Shown piece after piece: positions 1 to 8,193 of a stretch of DNA of 64,000 nt. The position numbers and the translations under genes were made by a program. Positions within the stretch are counted from its first letter, which is position 1; each line of letters opens with the position of its first letter. The notes below the pieces were generated by a model. It had not been told where the DNA came from. It searched no databases and saw only the letters and a program-made list of their open reading frames with translations. The stretch covers positions 1,612,001-1,676,000 of the forward strand of contig NZ_BNBR01000001.1 of assembly GCF_014656055.1 (NCBI RefSeq). Direction: 5' to 3'. Source of the DNA: Streptomyces griseosporeus. GTDB taxonomy: Bacteria > Actinomycetota > Actinomycetes > Streptomycetales > Streptomycetaceae.

Positions 1-185
1 CCGCGCTCGCGCTGCTCGCGGCCGATCTGTCGGGGATGAGCAAGGCGGAGACGGAGCGGATCTGGCTGCCGTTCGCGCTGTGGCTGCTGCCGGCGTGCGC
101 GTTCCTCACCGGCACGCGCGCGTGGCTCGCCGCCCAGGCGGTGCTCGCGCTGCTCGTCAACCACCTGCTGCTGACGGGCTGGTGA
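1..185 (+). CDS. C-terminal end of an integral membrane protein (partial)
   Basis: The frame is open from the left edge (first full codon at base 3) and ends at TGA 183-185, giving about 60 residues. The peptide has two hydrophobic stretches (around WLPFALWLLPACAFL and LAAQAVLALLVNHLLL), separated by a short charged turn, and ends in Trp. It looks like the last two membrane helices of a polytopic protein, of the kind found next to glycan genes in Streptomyces. The family cannot be named from this fragment. It points toward the minus-strand glycan operon, so the two converge. Confidence 0.6.
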   Translation, partial: ALALLAADLSGMSKAETERIWLPFALWLLPACAFLTGTRAWLAAQAVLALLVNHLLLTGW

Positions 186-238
186 GCGGACCACAGCGCA
201 CCGATACGGCCGGGGGGGCCGCAGATCAGCACGGCAGT

Positions 239-1108
239 TCATACGGCGGCTCCGGGGCGGGCGTCCAGCCTGCGCGCGGCACGCTCCACGTGCGGGGGCA
301 GCGGGCGGCGGTCGCGCAGCGCGGCCGGCAGACGGGCCAGGGTCTCGCGCAGGGCCTGCCGGGCCGCCGGGTCGTGGCGGGCGTCGGCGGCCAGGTCGCG
401 GGTGCGGGCGAGGGCGTACGGCACGGGGCGGCGCAGCCAGGCGGTGAGGGCGGCGTTGCGCAGCAGGCGCGCCGAGCGGCCGGTGCGCGGGTCCGGGTCG
501 GGGTGGTGGTGGGCGACGACCTCGGGGCAGTGGGTGACGCCCCAGCCGCGGGCGGCGAGGTCGTAGGCGAGCAGGGTCTCCTCGCCGGCGAAGAACAGCA
601 CGGGGTGGAAGCCGCCGGCGTCCAGGTAGGCGGTGCGGCGCGCCACGCTCGCGCAGGCGAGGAAGCCGAGCACCTGGGTGCCGGGCAGGTCGCCGGCGGG
701 GCCGAGCGGGGAGCGGGCGAGGACGTCGTTGAGCGGGTCGGGTTCCTCGGCGGGGCCGACCAGGGTGCGGGCGGCGATCAGACCGAGCCGGGGGTGGGCC
801 TCAAGCAGTTTGCCGGCGAGTTCCAGGGCGCCGGGCGCCCACCAGGAGTCGTCGTCGGCGAAGGCGACGTACGGCGTGGACAGGGCGCGCACGCCGTCGG
901 TACGGGCGACGGCGCCCCGGTTCCCGGCCAGGGCGAGGACGCCCACCTGCGGGAAGTCGTGGGCGAGCAGGGTGCGGGTGTGGTCGGTGGAGGCGTTGTC
1001 GACGACGAGGATCTCCGGCCGCTCGGGCAGCTCCGTCAGGTGCCGCAGGGTGCGGGCCAGGCGGTCGGCGCGGTTGCGGGTGGCGATGACGACGCCGAGG
1101 CCGGTCAT
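239..1108 (-). CDS. Family 2 glycosyltransferase
   Basis: A 289-residue GT-A fold glycosyltransferase, probably cytoplasmic, transferring a nucleotide-activated sugar to a glycan. The N-terminus reads GLGVVIATRNRADRL, the usual GT2 opening, followed by a nucleotide-binding segment ILVVDNASTDHT and an acidic metal-binding motif FADDDSWW near residue 85. The C-terminal third is Arg-rich. ATG 1106-1108 is chosen because homology begins there; a GTG at 1117 would overlap the TGA of the preceding gene (GTGA) and add three residues. It is the last gene of the heptose operon. The acceptor is unknown. Confidence 0.85.
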   Translation of the reverse strand: MTGLGVVIATRNRADRLARTLRHLTELPERPEILVVDNASTDHTRTLLAHDFPQVGVLALAGNRGAVARTDGVRALSTPYVAFADDDSWWAPGALELAGKLLEAHPRLGLIAARTLVGPAEEPDPLNDVLARSPLGPAGDLPGTQVLGFLACASVARRTAYLDAGGFHPVLFFAGEETLLAYDLAARGWGVTHCPEVVAHHHPDPDPRTGRSARLLRNAALTAWLRRPVPYALARTRDLAADARHDPAARQALRETLARLPAALRDRRPLPPHVERAARRLDARPGAAV

Positions 1109-1113
1109 GGCGC

Positions 1114-2070
1114 TCACCCGCTCGGGGGGAGCCGGTCCAGGGCGTGCAGGACCTCGTCGGGGGTGATCCGCAGCAGGGCCGGGTCGGGACGGGTGCCGTG
1201 CGGGTCGCCCTCGTCGGGGCCGGGGTGCCACAGCGCGCGGTGCCGGGGGCCGGGGGGCGGGCCCCAGCGGCTCGGCGGGACCGGGCCGAACAGGGTCACC
1301 GACGGGGTGCCGTGGGCGACGGCGAGGTGGGCGATGCCGGTGTCGCCGCTGAGGACGGCGCGGGCGCCGGCAACCAGCGCGGACAGCCGCTCGAAGGGCG
1401 GGCCGCCGCCGAAGGTGTCGGTGTCCGGCAGCCGCGCCTGCTTGGCGAGGCGGGCGACGAGGTCGTCCTCACCCGGGCCGCCGGTGACGACGACGCGCAG
1501 GCCGCGCTCGCGCAGGGCGGCGGCGACGGCGGCGTACCGTTCCACGGGCCAGCAGCGGGCGGGTGCGCCGGCGCCGGGGTGCAGGACGACGGCGCCGGGG
1601 GCCGGGGAGGGCTGCGGCGGCGGGGGCAGGCGCAGGTCGGTGGGGTCGGCGGGGATGCCGTAGAACTCCAGGAACCGGCACCAGCGGTCCCGTTCGTGTT
1701 CCTCCGCCCACCAGGTCGGGCCCTCGATCTCCGGGGTGCCGGGGTGCGCGAAGGCGAACAGGCGGCGCGGGCGCAGCCCTTGGAGCAGCCGGTGGCTGGG
1801 CGGCCCGTTGCCGTGCAGGTCGACGGCGACGTCCGGCGGCGGCCCGTCCCAGTCCAGGGCGGCGGGTACGGCACGGCCGGGCGCGGAGGCGGGCAGCAGC
1901 CGGTCCACGGCGCCGACGGCGGCGACGGGCCCGGCGAGGTCGGCGGGGGCGGCGAGCACCAGCTCGGCGCCGGGGAACCCGCGGCGCAGCGCCCGCAGCG
2001 CGGGCACCCCGGCGAGCAGGTCCCCGAGGCCGAGGGCGCGCAGGACGAGGACGCGGGCGCGGTCCGTCAT
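1114..2070 (-). CDS. Family 9 glycosyltransferase (heptosyltransferase-like)
   Basis: A 318-residue GT-B protein of the GT9 (WaaC/WaaF/WaaQ) class, which in Gram-negatives moves heptose from ADP-heptose to the LPS core. Visible features are LVLRALGLGDLLAGVPALRAL at the N-terminus, the donor-domain motif VVLHPGAGAPARCWP, and VLSGDTGIAHLAVAHGTPSV near residue 240, the characteristic GT9 C-terminal motif. Its ATG overlaps the TGA of hldE as ATGA. Streptomyces has no LPS, so the acceptor must be another glycan or metabolite. Next to ADP-heptose genes a heptosyltransferase role is likely but inferred. Confidence 0.88.
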   Translation of the reverse strand: MTDRARVLVLRALGLGDLLAGVPALRALRRGFPGAELVLAAPADLAGPVAAVGAVDRLLPASAPGRAVPAALDWDGPPPDVAVDLHGNGPPSHRLLQGLRPRRLFAFAHPGTPEIEGPTWWAEEHERDRWCRFLEFYGIPADPTDLRLPPPPQPSPAPGAVVLHPGAGAPARCWPVERYAAVAAALRERGLRVVVTGGPGEDDLVARLAKQARLPDTDTFGGGPPFERLSALVAGARAVLSGDTGIAHLAVAHGTPSVTLFGPVPPSRWGPPPGPRHRALWHPGPDEGDPHGTRPDPALLRITPDEVLHALDRLPPSG

Positions 2071-3809
2071 CGGGCACCTCCCCGCGCCGCCCGGGCCAGC
2101 AGCGAGGTCGAGGAGCGGCCGTCCAGGTAGGGCAGCAGGACCGCCTGCCCGCCCCACTCCTGAAGCAGGGCCGCCTCGGGCAGGTCGGCGCCCGCGTAGT
2201 CGCCGCCCTTCACCCACACGTCGGGCCGCAGGTCGGCGAGCAGCCGTTCCGGGGTGTCCTCGTCGAACACGGCCACGGCGTCCACGCAGGCCAGCGCGCG
2301 CAGCACCCGCACCCGGTCGTCGAGCGGGTTCACCGGCCGTCCCGCGCCCTTGCGGCGGCGGACGGAGTCGTCGGAGTTCACGCACACCACCAGGCAGTCC
2401 CCGATCCGGCGGGCCGCCTGCAGCAGTCCCACGTGCCCGGCGTGCAGGAGGTCGAAGCAGCCGCCCGTGGCGACCACGGTGCCTCCGGCGGCCCGGACGC
2501 GGGCGACGAGGGCGAAGGGGTCGTCGAAGGGCTCCGGGGCGGCGGGTGCTTGGGCGGGGCCCGTGGGACGCCCCGTCGTACGGACGGCGTGACCTGTCCC
2601 GGAAGCCTGCCCGGCGCCCGGGGCGTGGACCGCCCCCGCACCCGGCCCGGCGTCGGAGGCGGGCCGTCCGGCGGTGGGCCGCAGCGCGTCCGGCAGGCGC
2701 AGGGCCGCCGCGCCGCCCTCGCCGACGAACGCCGTCGCCGCCGCCACGGCGCCCTCGACGGCCTCGCCGACCAGCGCGCCGTCGGCCAGCAGCCCGGCCG
2801 CCGTCGCGGCGAAGGCGTCCCCGGCACCGCAGGGGTCGCCGTGGTGGGCCACCGGCGCGGGGACGAGCAGCGGATGCTCGCCGTACGACAGCAGGACGCC
2901 CCGCTCGCCGAGGGTGACCGCCACGGCTCCGGCCCGCCAGTGCCGTACCAGCACACCGGCGTCCCGGGCGGCGTCCCGCAGCTCACGCCCGGCACCCGCC
3001 CCACGGCCGTGCGGCCCTCCGGTACGGGCGCCGCGCGCGGGGTCGGCGGGCGGTGCGCTGTCGCGGGTGTCGGCGCCGGTGCCGCTGTCGCGCGCTTCTG
3101 TGCCGCTGCCGCGGGTGCCGGTACCGCTGCCACGGGTGTCGGCTTCGGTGCCGCTGTCGCGCGTTTCGGTGCCGCTGCCGCGGGTGCCGGCACCCGTGCC
3201 ACTGTCACCGGTGTCCGTGCCGCTGTCGGCCACCGCCCGCGCGGCGAGGGCCGCGGCCTCCGCCCGGGCCGGGGTGACGAGCCGTACCCCCGGCACCGGA
3301 GGGCCGCCCCGCGGATGCGGGTCCCAGACCGCGGGCGGGCGTGCGGTCAGCTCGGCGCGCAGGGCGTCGGCGGCGCCCCGCCCGTAGTCCGCGACCAGGA
3401 CGGCCGGGGCCGCGCGCAGCGCCTCGCGGGCCTCGTCCGTCGCGGCGCGGGCGCGGCCGTCGCCGCGGTCGAGGCGGACGACGGGGCGGCCGCGGGCCAG
3501 GACGCGGGTCTTCTCCGGGAGCGGCCCGGTCAGCGGCAGGGCGATCAACCGCACCCGCCCGTCGAGCAGTGCACGCAGCGCCTCGCTCGCCTCGTCGTCG
3601 CCGAGCCCGGTGATCAGGGTGACGTCCCGGCCGTCGCGCGCGGCCAGGCAGGCGGCGAGGGCGGCGCCGCCCGGGCGCAGGCGTTCCGCGCAGTCGGCGA
3701 CGACGGGTACCGGCGCGTCGGGGGCGAGGCGGTCGGCGGTGCCGGTCAGGTCGCGGTCGAGCAGGGCGTCGCCGACCACGACGAGGGGGGCCTTGCGGGC
3801 GCCGGACAT
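2067..3809 (-). CDS. hldE: Bifunctional heptose-7-phosphate kinase / heptose-1-phosphate adenylyltransferase (HldE-type)
   Basis: A 580-residue fusion. The N-terminal ribokinase-like domain (VVVGDALLDRDLTG at the start, GDPCGAGDAFAA near residue 300) would phosphorylate D-glycero-D-manno-heptose 7-phosphate at C1. The C-terminal nucleotidyltransferase domain (ATGGCFDLLHAGHVGLL, then VNSDDSVRRRKGAGRP) would add AMP to form ADP-heptose. HldE proteins are normally about 475 residues. The excess comes from a degenerate DSGT/GSGT repeat inside the kinase domain (residues about 194-251) and a Gly/Ala/Pro linker between domains. The start is ATG 3807-3809; GTG 3815 overlaps the gmhA stop and is a close alternative. 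The stop overlaps the next ATG. Confidence 0.9.
   Translation of the reverse strand: MSGARKAPLVVVGDALLDRDLTGTADRLAPDAPVPVVADCAERLRPGGAALAACLAARDGRDVTLITGLGDDEASEALRALLDGRVRLIALPLTGPLPEKTRVLARGRPVVRLDRGDGRARAATDEAREALRAAPAVLVADYGRGAADALRAELTARPPAVWDPHPRGGPPVPGVRLVTPARAEAAALAARAVADSGTDTGDSGTGAGTRGSGTETRDSGTEADTRGSGTGTRGSGTEARDSGTGADTRDSAPPADPARGARTGGPHGRGAGAGRELRDAARDAGVLVRHWRAGAVAVTLGERGVLLSYGEHPLLVPAPVAHHGDPCGAGDAFAATAAGLLADGALVGEAVEGAVAAATAFVGEGGAAALRLPDALRPTAGRPASDAGPGAGAVHAPGAGQASGTGHAVRTTGRPTGPAQAPAAPEPFDDPFALVARVRAAGGTVVATGGCFDLLHAGHVGLLQAARRIGDCLVVCVNSDDSVRRRKGAGRPVNPLDDRVRVLRALACVDAVAVFDEDTPERLLADLRPDVWVKGGDYAGADLPEAALLQEWGGQAVLLPYLDGRSSTSLLARAARGGAR
3057..3229 (-). repeat. Degenerate tandem repeat inside the hldE kinase domain
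   Basis: About 170 bp of imperfect 21- and 27-bp units encode alternating 7- and 9-residue repeats: DSGTGAGTR, GSGTETR, DSGTEADTR, GSGTGTR, GSGTEAR, DSGTGADTR. The units stay in frame, so length can change without breaking the gene. They lie between the kinase segments ending near VRLVTPARAEAAAL and beginning GRELRDAARDAG, where other HldE proteins have only a short connection. Confidence 0.85.
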
Positions 3810-3811
3810 GA

Positions 3812-4489
3812 TCACCTCCGGTTCCTGTCCTGCCGCTCGGGTGCCCGCTGTCCGGGTTCCCGCCGGTCGAAGCCCCGCTGCCGTTCCGGCCGCCCGGACG
3901 CGGGCTGCCACCGCTCCACGGCCGCGTCGAAGGCCTCGCAGATCATGTGCACGGCCACCAGGTGGACCTCCTGCACCGTCGCGGTGGAGGCGCCGGGCAC
4001 GCACAGGGCCTCGTCGCTGCCGGCCATCAGCGGGTTGGGGGCGGGCCCGGTCAGCGCCCACACGCTCAGCCCGGCCGCGCGGCCCGCGTCGGCGGCGGAG
4101 AGCAGGTTGGCGCTGGCGCCGGAGGTGGACAGCAGCATCAGCACGTCGCCGGGGCGTCCGTGGGCGCGTACCTGGCGGGCGAACACCTCGTCGACGCCGT
4201 AGTCGTTGGCGATCGCGGTGGTGGAGGAGGTGTCGGCGTGCAGCGCGAGCGCGGAGAACGGCGGCCGGTCGTCGCGGTAGCGGCCGACCAGCTCGGCGGT
4301 CAGGTGCTGCGCCTGGGCCGCGCTGCCGCCGTTGCCCGCGGCGAGCAGCCGTCCGCCGCCGCCGAGCACGGCGGCGAGCCGCTCGCCCCACCGCTCGGTG
4401 AGCTGGGCGCGCTCACGGAACCGGTGCAGGGCGTCGAGGAGTTCGTCGCAGTGCCCGGCGACGGACGAGGAGGGTACGTGCAGGGTCAT
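3812..4489 (-). CDS. gmhA: SIS-domain phosphoheptose isomerase (GmhA-like)
   Basis: A 225-residue sugar isomerase domain protein expected to convert sedoheptulose 7-phosphate to D-glycero-D-manno-heptose 7-phosphate, the first ADP-heptose step. Motifs are LLAAGNGGSAAQAQHLTAEL (phosphosugar-binding loop plus catalytic region), the conserved ALHADTSSTTAIANDYG segment, and MLLSTSGASANLL. The C-terminal about 25 residues are Arg/Gln-rich and extend past the usual family end. The ATG overlaps the upstream glycosyltransferase TGA by one base (TGATG). Adjacent hldE and nearby gmhB support the assignment strongly. Confidence 0.92.
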   Translation of the reverse strand: MTLHVPSSSVAGHCDELLDALHRFRERAQLTERWGERLAAVLGGGGRLLAAGNGGSAAQAQHLTAELVGRYRDDRPPFSALALHADTSSTTAIANDYGVDEVFARQVRAHGRPGDVLMLLSTSGASANLLSAADAGRAAGLSVWALTGPAPNPLMAGSDEALCVPGASTATVQEVHLVAVHMICEAFDAAVERWQPASGRPERQRGFDRREPGQRAPERQDRNRR

Positions 4490-5706
4490 CAGGCCACCTC
4501 CCAGGAGACCGCGCGGTCGGCCGTGACCCGCCGGTAGACCTGCTCGACGCCGTCGGCGACGCGCCGCCAGGTGTAGCGGGCGAGGACGCGTTCGCGTCCC
4601 GCGGCGCCGTAGCGCCGGCGCAGCCGCCCGTGGCCGAGGAGTTCGCGGACGGCGTCGGCGATCGCCCAGGCGTCGCCGGGCGGCACCAGCCGGCCCGTGC
4701 GGCCGTCGGCGACGGTGTCGCGGTGGCCGCCGACGTCGGTGGCGACGACGGGCACGCCGCACGCCATGGCCTCCAGCGGCACGATGCCGAACGGCTCGTA
4801 CACGGGGGTGCACAGCACGAGGTCGGCGCTGTTCATCAGCTGCGGCATGTGCCGCGGGTCGACGGCGCCGACGAGGCGGACGCGGTCGGCGACGCCGGCG
4901 CGCTCGGCGAGGTCGAGCAGGCGCTCGGCCTCCGGGTCGGCCTCCAGCAGCTCGGCCGGGGGCCCGCCGGCGATGACGAGTTCGGTGTCGGGGATCCGGG
5001 TGAGGGCGCGGATGGCGCGGTCGTAGCCCTTGCGGCGGACAAGGCGGCCGCAGGACAGCAGCCGGTGCCGCTCGCGGCGAGGCGGTACGCCGGGCCCGTC
5101 GGCGCCGGGCCGGAAGTGGCCGGCGTCGACGCCGCAGGGCACGACGGAGACGTGGCCGGGCGGCACGCCCATCTCGGCGAGTTCGTGCACCTCGTCGGTG
5201 CAGGTGGCGAGGACGCGGGTGCAGGTGCGGCCGATCTGGCGCTCGATGTCGACGCGTTCGGCGGGGCTGGTGTCCAGCTGCCCCTGGTGGCGTCTCTTGA
5301 CGGTGCCCAGGGCGTGGAAGGTCTGCACGACGGGGATGCCGTGGGGGTGGGCGCCGATCTGGGAGGCCATGCCGGACATCCAGAAGTGGGCGTGCACGGT
5401 GTCGGGCCGCTCGCGTTCGAAGGCGCGGGCGAGGTGGGCGCCGAAGCCGGGCATGTACGGGAAGAGGTCGTCCTTGGGGACGGGTTCCGGCGGTCCGGCC
5501 GGGACGTGCTCCACCACGGCGCCGCCGGGCAGCGGCACCCGGTCGGGCAGGTCGGTGGAGTCGCGCCGGGTGTAGACGGTGACGTCGTGGCCGCGACGCG
5601 CCAGTTCCTCGGAGAGGCGGGCGACGTACACGTTCTGGCCGCCGGCGTCGACGCCGCCGAGCGCGGCGAGCGGACTCGCGTGCTCGGACACCATGGCGAT
5701 CCTCAT
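4489..5706 (-). CDS. Family 4 glycosyltransferase
   Basis: A 405-residue GT-B retaining glycosyltransferase. The N-terminus RIAMVSEHASPLAALGGVDAGGQN and HAHFWMSGMAS resemble the sucrose-phosphate synthase/MshA subgroup. The donor-binding half shows LLSCGRLVRRKGYDRAI and the E-x7-E motif EPFGIVPLEAMACGVPVVAT. It is soluble with no membrane segment. ATG 5704-5706 overlaps the upstream stop (ATGA), and its own TGA overlaps the gmhA ATG. It is probably one step of glycan assembly; donor and acceptor cannot be read from sequence. MshA itself is unlikely given the context. Confidence 0.88.
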   Translation of the reverse strand: MRIAMVSEHASPLAALGGVDAGGQNVYVARLSEELARRGHDVTVYTRRDSTDLPDRVPLPGGAVVEHVPAGPPEPVPKDDLFPYMPGFGAHLARAFERERPDTVHAHFWMSGMASQIGAHPHGIPVVQTFHALGTVKRRHQGQLDTSPAERVDIERQIGRTCTRVLATCTDEVHELAEMGVPPGHVSVVPCGVDAGHFRPGADGPGVPPRRERHRLLSCGRLVRRKGYDRAIRALTRIPDTELVIAGGPPAELLEADPEAERLLDLAERAGVADRVRLVGAVDPRHMPQLMNSADLVLCTPVYEPFGIVPLEAMACGVPVVATDVGGHRDTVADGRTGRLVPPGDAWAIADAVRELLGHGRLRRRYGAAGRERVLARYTWRRVADGVEQVYRRVTADRAVSWEVA

Positions 5707-6635
5707 CGGGTCACCTCCTTCAGCAGCCGCTCCCAGTCGTCCAGGAAGCGGGTCAGTCCGTAGCGGGCGAGCGCCGCGGCGCGTGCGCTCTCGCCGACGG
5801 CACGGGCGTGCGGCGGGTCGGCGACGAAGTCCCGTACGGCGTCGTGCAGGACGTCGGGGCGGTTGGAGACCACGCCGGCGCCCGGGGGTACGGCCTCGGC
5901 GACCTCGGTGGTGGCGAGCGCGACCACGGGCATGGCCAGGTGCATCGCCTCCAGCAGGGACAGGCCGAGGGAGGTCCAGCGCACGGGGTGCAGGTAGAGG
6001 CGGCGGCGGGCCATCTCGGTGTGCAGGTCGGCCTGGACCAGGTCGTGGGTGGTGACGCCAGGCACGTCCAGCTGGTCGGTGCGCATGCCGAAGACGTCCA
6101 GGGGGGCCACGCGGGCGAAGTCCGCCAGCAGGTCGGTGCCGGTGGTACGGCCGCGGCGGACGGGGTCGTTGACGACGACTGCGGCATGCGGGAGTTCGCC
6201 GGTCCAGCGCGGGCCGGGGTCGACGATGCCGTGTTCGATGACGGTCGCGGGGGCGCGGCCGTTGTCCCACATCAGCCGGTTGAAGTGGGTGACGTGGACG
6301 AGCGCGGCGACCGGCAGGCCGGCGGCCGGGTGGCGGGTGTCGGGCACGTCGCCGTGCGGGGCGTTGTGCTCCAGGTACACCAGCGGCGGGCGGCGGCCCA
6401 GCCACGCGTCGACGAGGGCGAGTTCATGGGGCCGCTGGAGCACGACGAGGTCGATGCCGGCGTCGCGCAGCTGCTCCGGCGGGAGTTCGATCACGCTGTC
6501 GGGCCAGTCGAAGGTGCGGGCGCGGCCGAGGCCGTCGGGGCCGCGGTCGGGGGTGACGGGGACGACGTAGGTGTGCGGGCCCTGCACGAACGCCGTGGTC
6601 CAGGAGCCGTGCACATGCCAGATGAGGATCCTCAC
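5703..6635 (-). CDS. GT-B glycosyltransferase, GT4-like
   Basis: A 310-residue protein starting at GTG 6635 (MRILIWHVHGSWTTAF), which overlaps the upstream TGA as GTGA. The C-terminal half resembles a GT4 donor domain: RLYLHPVRWTSLGLSLLEAM followed by PVVALATTEVAEAVP matches the conserved acidic/Ala-Met region. The N-terminal half (HVTHFNRLMWDNG, VIEHGIVDPG) has the short Rossmann-like layout of small glycosyltransferases. It lies between GT4 and GT9 genes. Similar proteins occur in Streptomyces heptose clusters as a second glycosyltransferase; the precise role is unknown. Confidence 0.78.
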   Translation of the reverse strand: MRILIWHVHGSWTTAFVQGPHTYVVPVTPDRGPDGLGRARTFDWPDSVIELPPEQLRDAGIDLVVLQRPHELALVDAWLGRRPPLVYLEHNAPHGDVPDTRHPAAGLPVAALVHVTHFNRLMWDNGRAPATVIEHGIVDPGPRWTGELPHAAVVVNDPVRRGRTTGTDLLADFARVAPLDVFGMRTDQLDVPGVTTHDLVQADLHTEMARRRLYLHPVRWTSLGLSLLEAMHLAMPVVALATTEVAEAVPPGAGVVSNRPDVLHDAVRDFVADPPHARAVGESARAAALARYGLTRFLDDWERLLKEVTR

Positions 6636-7621
6636 CTCGCGCTCACCACCTTCTCTACGGCGGCGACCACGTCCTGCGCGGTCACCGACTCAAGGCACGG
6701 GTGCCCGGGGACCGGGCAGGTGCGGGCGCGGCTGTCCGCGCAGGGCGCCCGCTGGTCGCCCAGCAGGACGTGGGGGACGCCGTAGGGCCGCCAGCGTTCG
6801 GCGGGTACGACGGGGGCGAAGAGGGAGACGACGGGGGTGCCGGTGGCGGCGGCGAGGTGGGCGGGTCCGGTGTTGCCGGTGACCACCGCGTCGGCGCCCG
6901 CGAGGACCCCGGCGAGCAGCGGGGCGTCGGTGCGTCCGCCGAGGTCGAGGCCGGTGCCGCCGGCGACGTACGCGGTCAGGTCGCGTTCGCCGGGGCCGCC
7001 GGTGACGACGACGCGGTGTCCGGCGGCGGTCAGCTCGCGCACGGCCTCGGCGCAGCGGCCGGGGCTCCAGGCGCGGGCGGGGACGCTGGCGCCGGGGTGC
7101 AGGACGACGTACGGGCCGTCGCCGGTCAGGGCGGTGGTGCCGGGCGGGGGCAGGACGCGCAGCCGGCCGTCGTCGACGGGCGGGAAGCCGGCCGCCGCCG
7201 CGAGGTCGAGGGCGGCCTCGGCCTCGTGGGCGTGCGGGGCGCGGTGGTGCCGTACGTCGAGCAGGGAGCCCGGGTAGTCCTCGCTGTCGGCGGCGATGCG
7301 GGCGACGCCGGCCAGGCGCAGCAGCAGCGCGGTGGGCAGCGGGGACTGGTGGAAGGAGGTGAGCACCAGCGCGGTGTCGGCGGCCAGCCGGGGCAGCAGG
7401 GCGGCGATCTCGGCGGGCCGCACGGGCGGCGGGTCGAACCCGGCCCAGGGCGCGTCCCAGACGACGACCTCGTCGACGCCGGGGAGCATCCGGGCGGCGG
7501 GTTCCCCGAGCGGCCCGCACAACAGGGTGACGTGGTCGGCGCGGGCCGCGACGGCGCGCACCGCGGGCCCGGCGAGGAGCACGTCGCCGAAGCTGTCGAG
7601 ACGGCTGACCAGGGCTTTCAT
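6632..7621 (-). CDS. Family 9 glycosyltransferase (second heptosyltransferase-like protein)
   Basis: A 329-residue GT9 protein. KALVSRLDSFGDVLLAGPAV at the N-terminus, YVVLHPGASVPARAWSP mid-protein and VVTGNTGPAHLAAATGTPVV near residue 245 are the GT9 signatures. A Cys-containing tail (DSRARTCPVPGHPCLESV) follows, as in the WaaF/WaaC-like group. ATG 7619-7621 overlaps the gmhB TGA as ATGA; an ATG two codons upstream is possible. Two GT9 enzymes in one operon suggest that two heptose or related residues are added, which is inference. Confidence 0.87.
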   Translation of the reverse strand: MKALVSRLDSFGDVLLAGPAVRAVAARADHVTLLCGPLGEPAARMLPGVDEVVVWDAPWAGFDPPPVRPAEIAALLPRLAADTALVLTSFHQSPLPTALLLRLAGVARIAADSEDYPGSLLDVRHHRAPHAHEAEAALDLAAAAGFPPVDDGRLRVLPPPGTTALTGDGPYVVLHPGASVPARAWSPGRCAEAVRELTAAGHRVVVTGGPGERDLTAYVAGGTGLDLGGRTDAPLLAGVLAGADAVVTGNTGPAHLAAATGTPVVSLFAPVVPAERWRPYGVPHVLLGDQRAPCADSRARTCPVPGHPCLESVTAQDVVAAVEKVVSAR

Positions 7622-8193
7622 CCGCATCTCCCGGCGGCGAGGGGCTGCTCGCGCAGCAGGCCGCGCACGGCGGCGGCGAGGTTCTCGGCGACGCGGGGCG
7701 CGGCGGTGATCTCCTCGGGGCGGGTCACCGGGGTGGGCACGAGGATGCCGTGGGCGCCGGCCCGGCGGGCGGCCTCCACGTCGGCGCCGATGTCGCCGAC
7801 GACGGCGATCCGGTCCGGCGGGGTGCACAGCCGTCCGGCCGCCCAGAGGACCAGGCCGGGCCGCGGTTTGCGGCAGTGGCAGCCGTCGTCCGGGGCGTGC
7901 GGGCACACCGCCCACGCGTCGAACGGGCCGAGCAGTTCGTCGACGCGCTCGTTGACGCGGCGCATGTCGGTCTCGCTGATCAGCCCGCGCCCGACGCCGG
8001 ACTGGTTGGTGACGACCCCGGTCCGCAGCCCGTACGAGCGCAGCAGCTCCAGCGCCTCCCGGGCCCCGGGCACGGGACGGACCTGCTCCGGGTCGCCGTT
8101 GTACGGCACGTCCTCGACGAGGGTGCCGTCGCGGTCGAAGAGCACGGCGCGGATGCGGTGGCCCGCGCCGGTCCGGGGCGCGGTGGGGTTCAT
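7618..8193 (-). CDS. gmhB: D,D-heptose 1,7-bisphosphate phosphatase-like HAD protein
   Basis: A 191-residue HAD-IIIA phosphatase, expected to remove the C7 phosphate from heptose 1,7-bisphosphate between the two HldE steps. Signatures are AVLFDRDGTLVEDVPY (nucleophile and acid Asp), VVTNQSGVGRG, the zinc-loop cysteines in CPHAPDDGCHCRKPRPG, and AVVGDIGADVEAARRAG. ATG 8191-8193 overlaps the upstream TGA. The carbamoyltransferase frame further upstream runs open into this gene because of a probable frameshift near 9220, but gmhB has its own start and a complete HAD domain. Confidence 0.92.
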   Translation of the reverse strand: MNPTAPRTGAGHRIRAVLFDRDGTLVEDVPYNGDPEQVRPVPGAREALELLRSYGLRTGVVTNQSGVGRGLISETDMRRVNERVDELLGPFDAWAVCPHAPDDGCHCRKPRPGLVLWAAGRLCTPPDRIAVVGDIGADVEAARRAGAHGILVPTPVTRPEEITAAPRVAENLAAAVRGLLREQPLAAGRCG

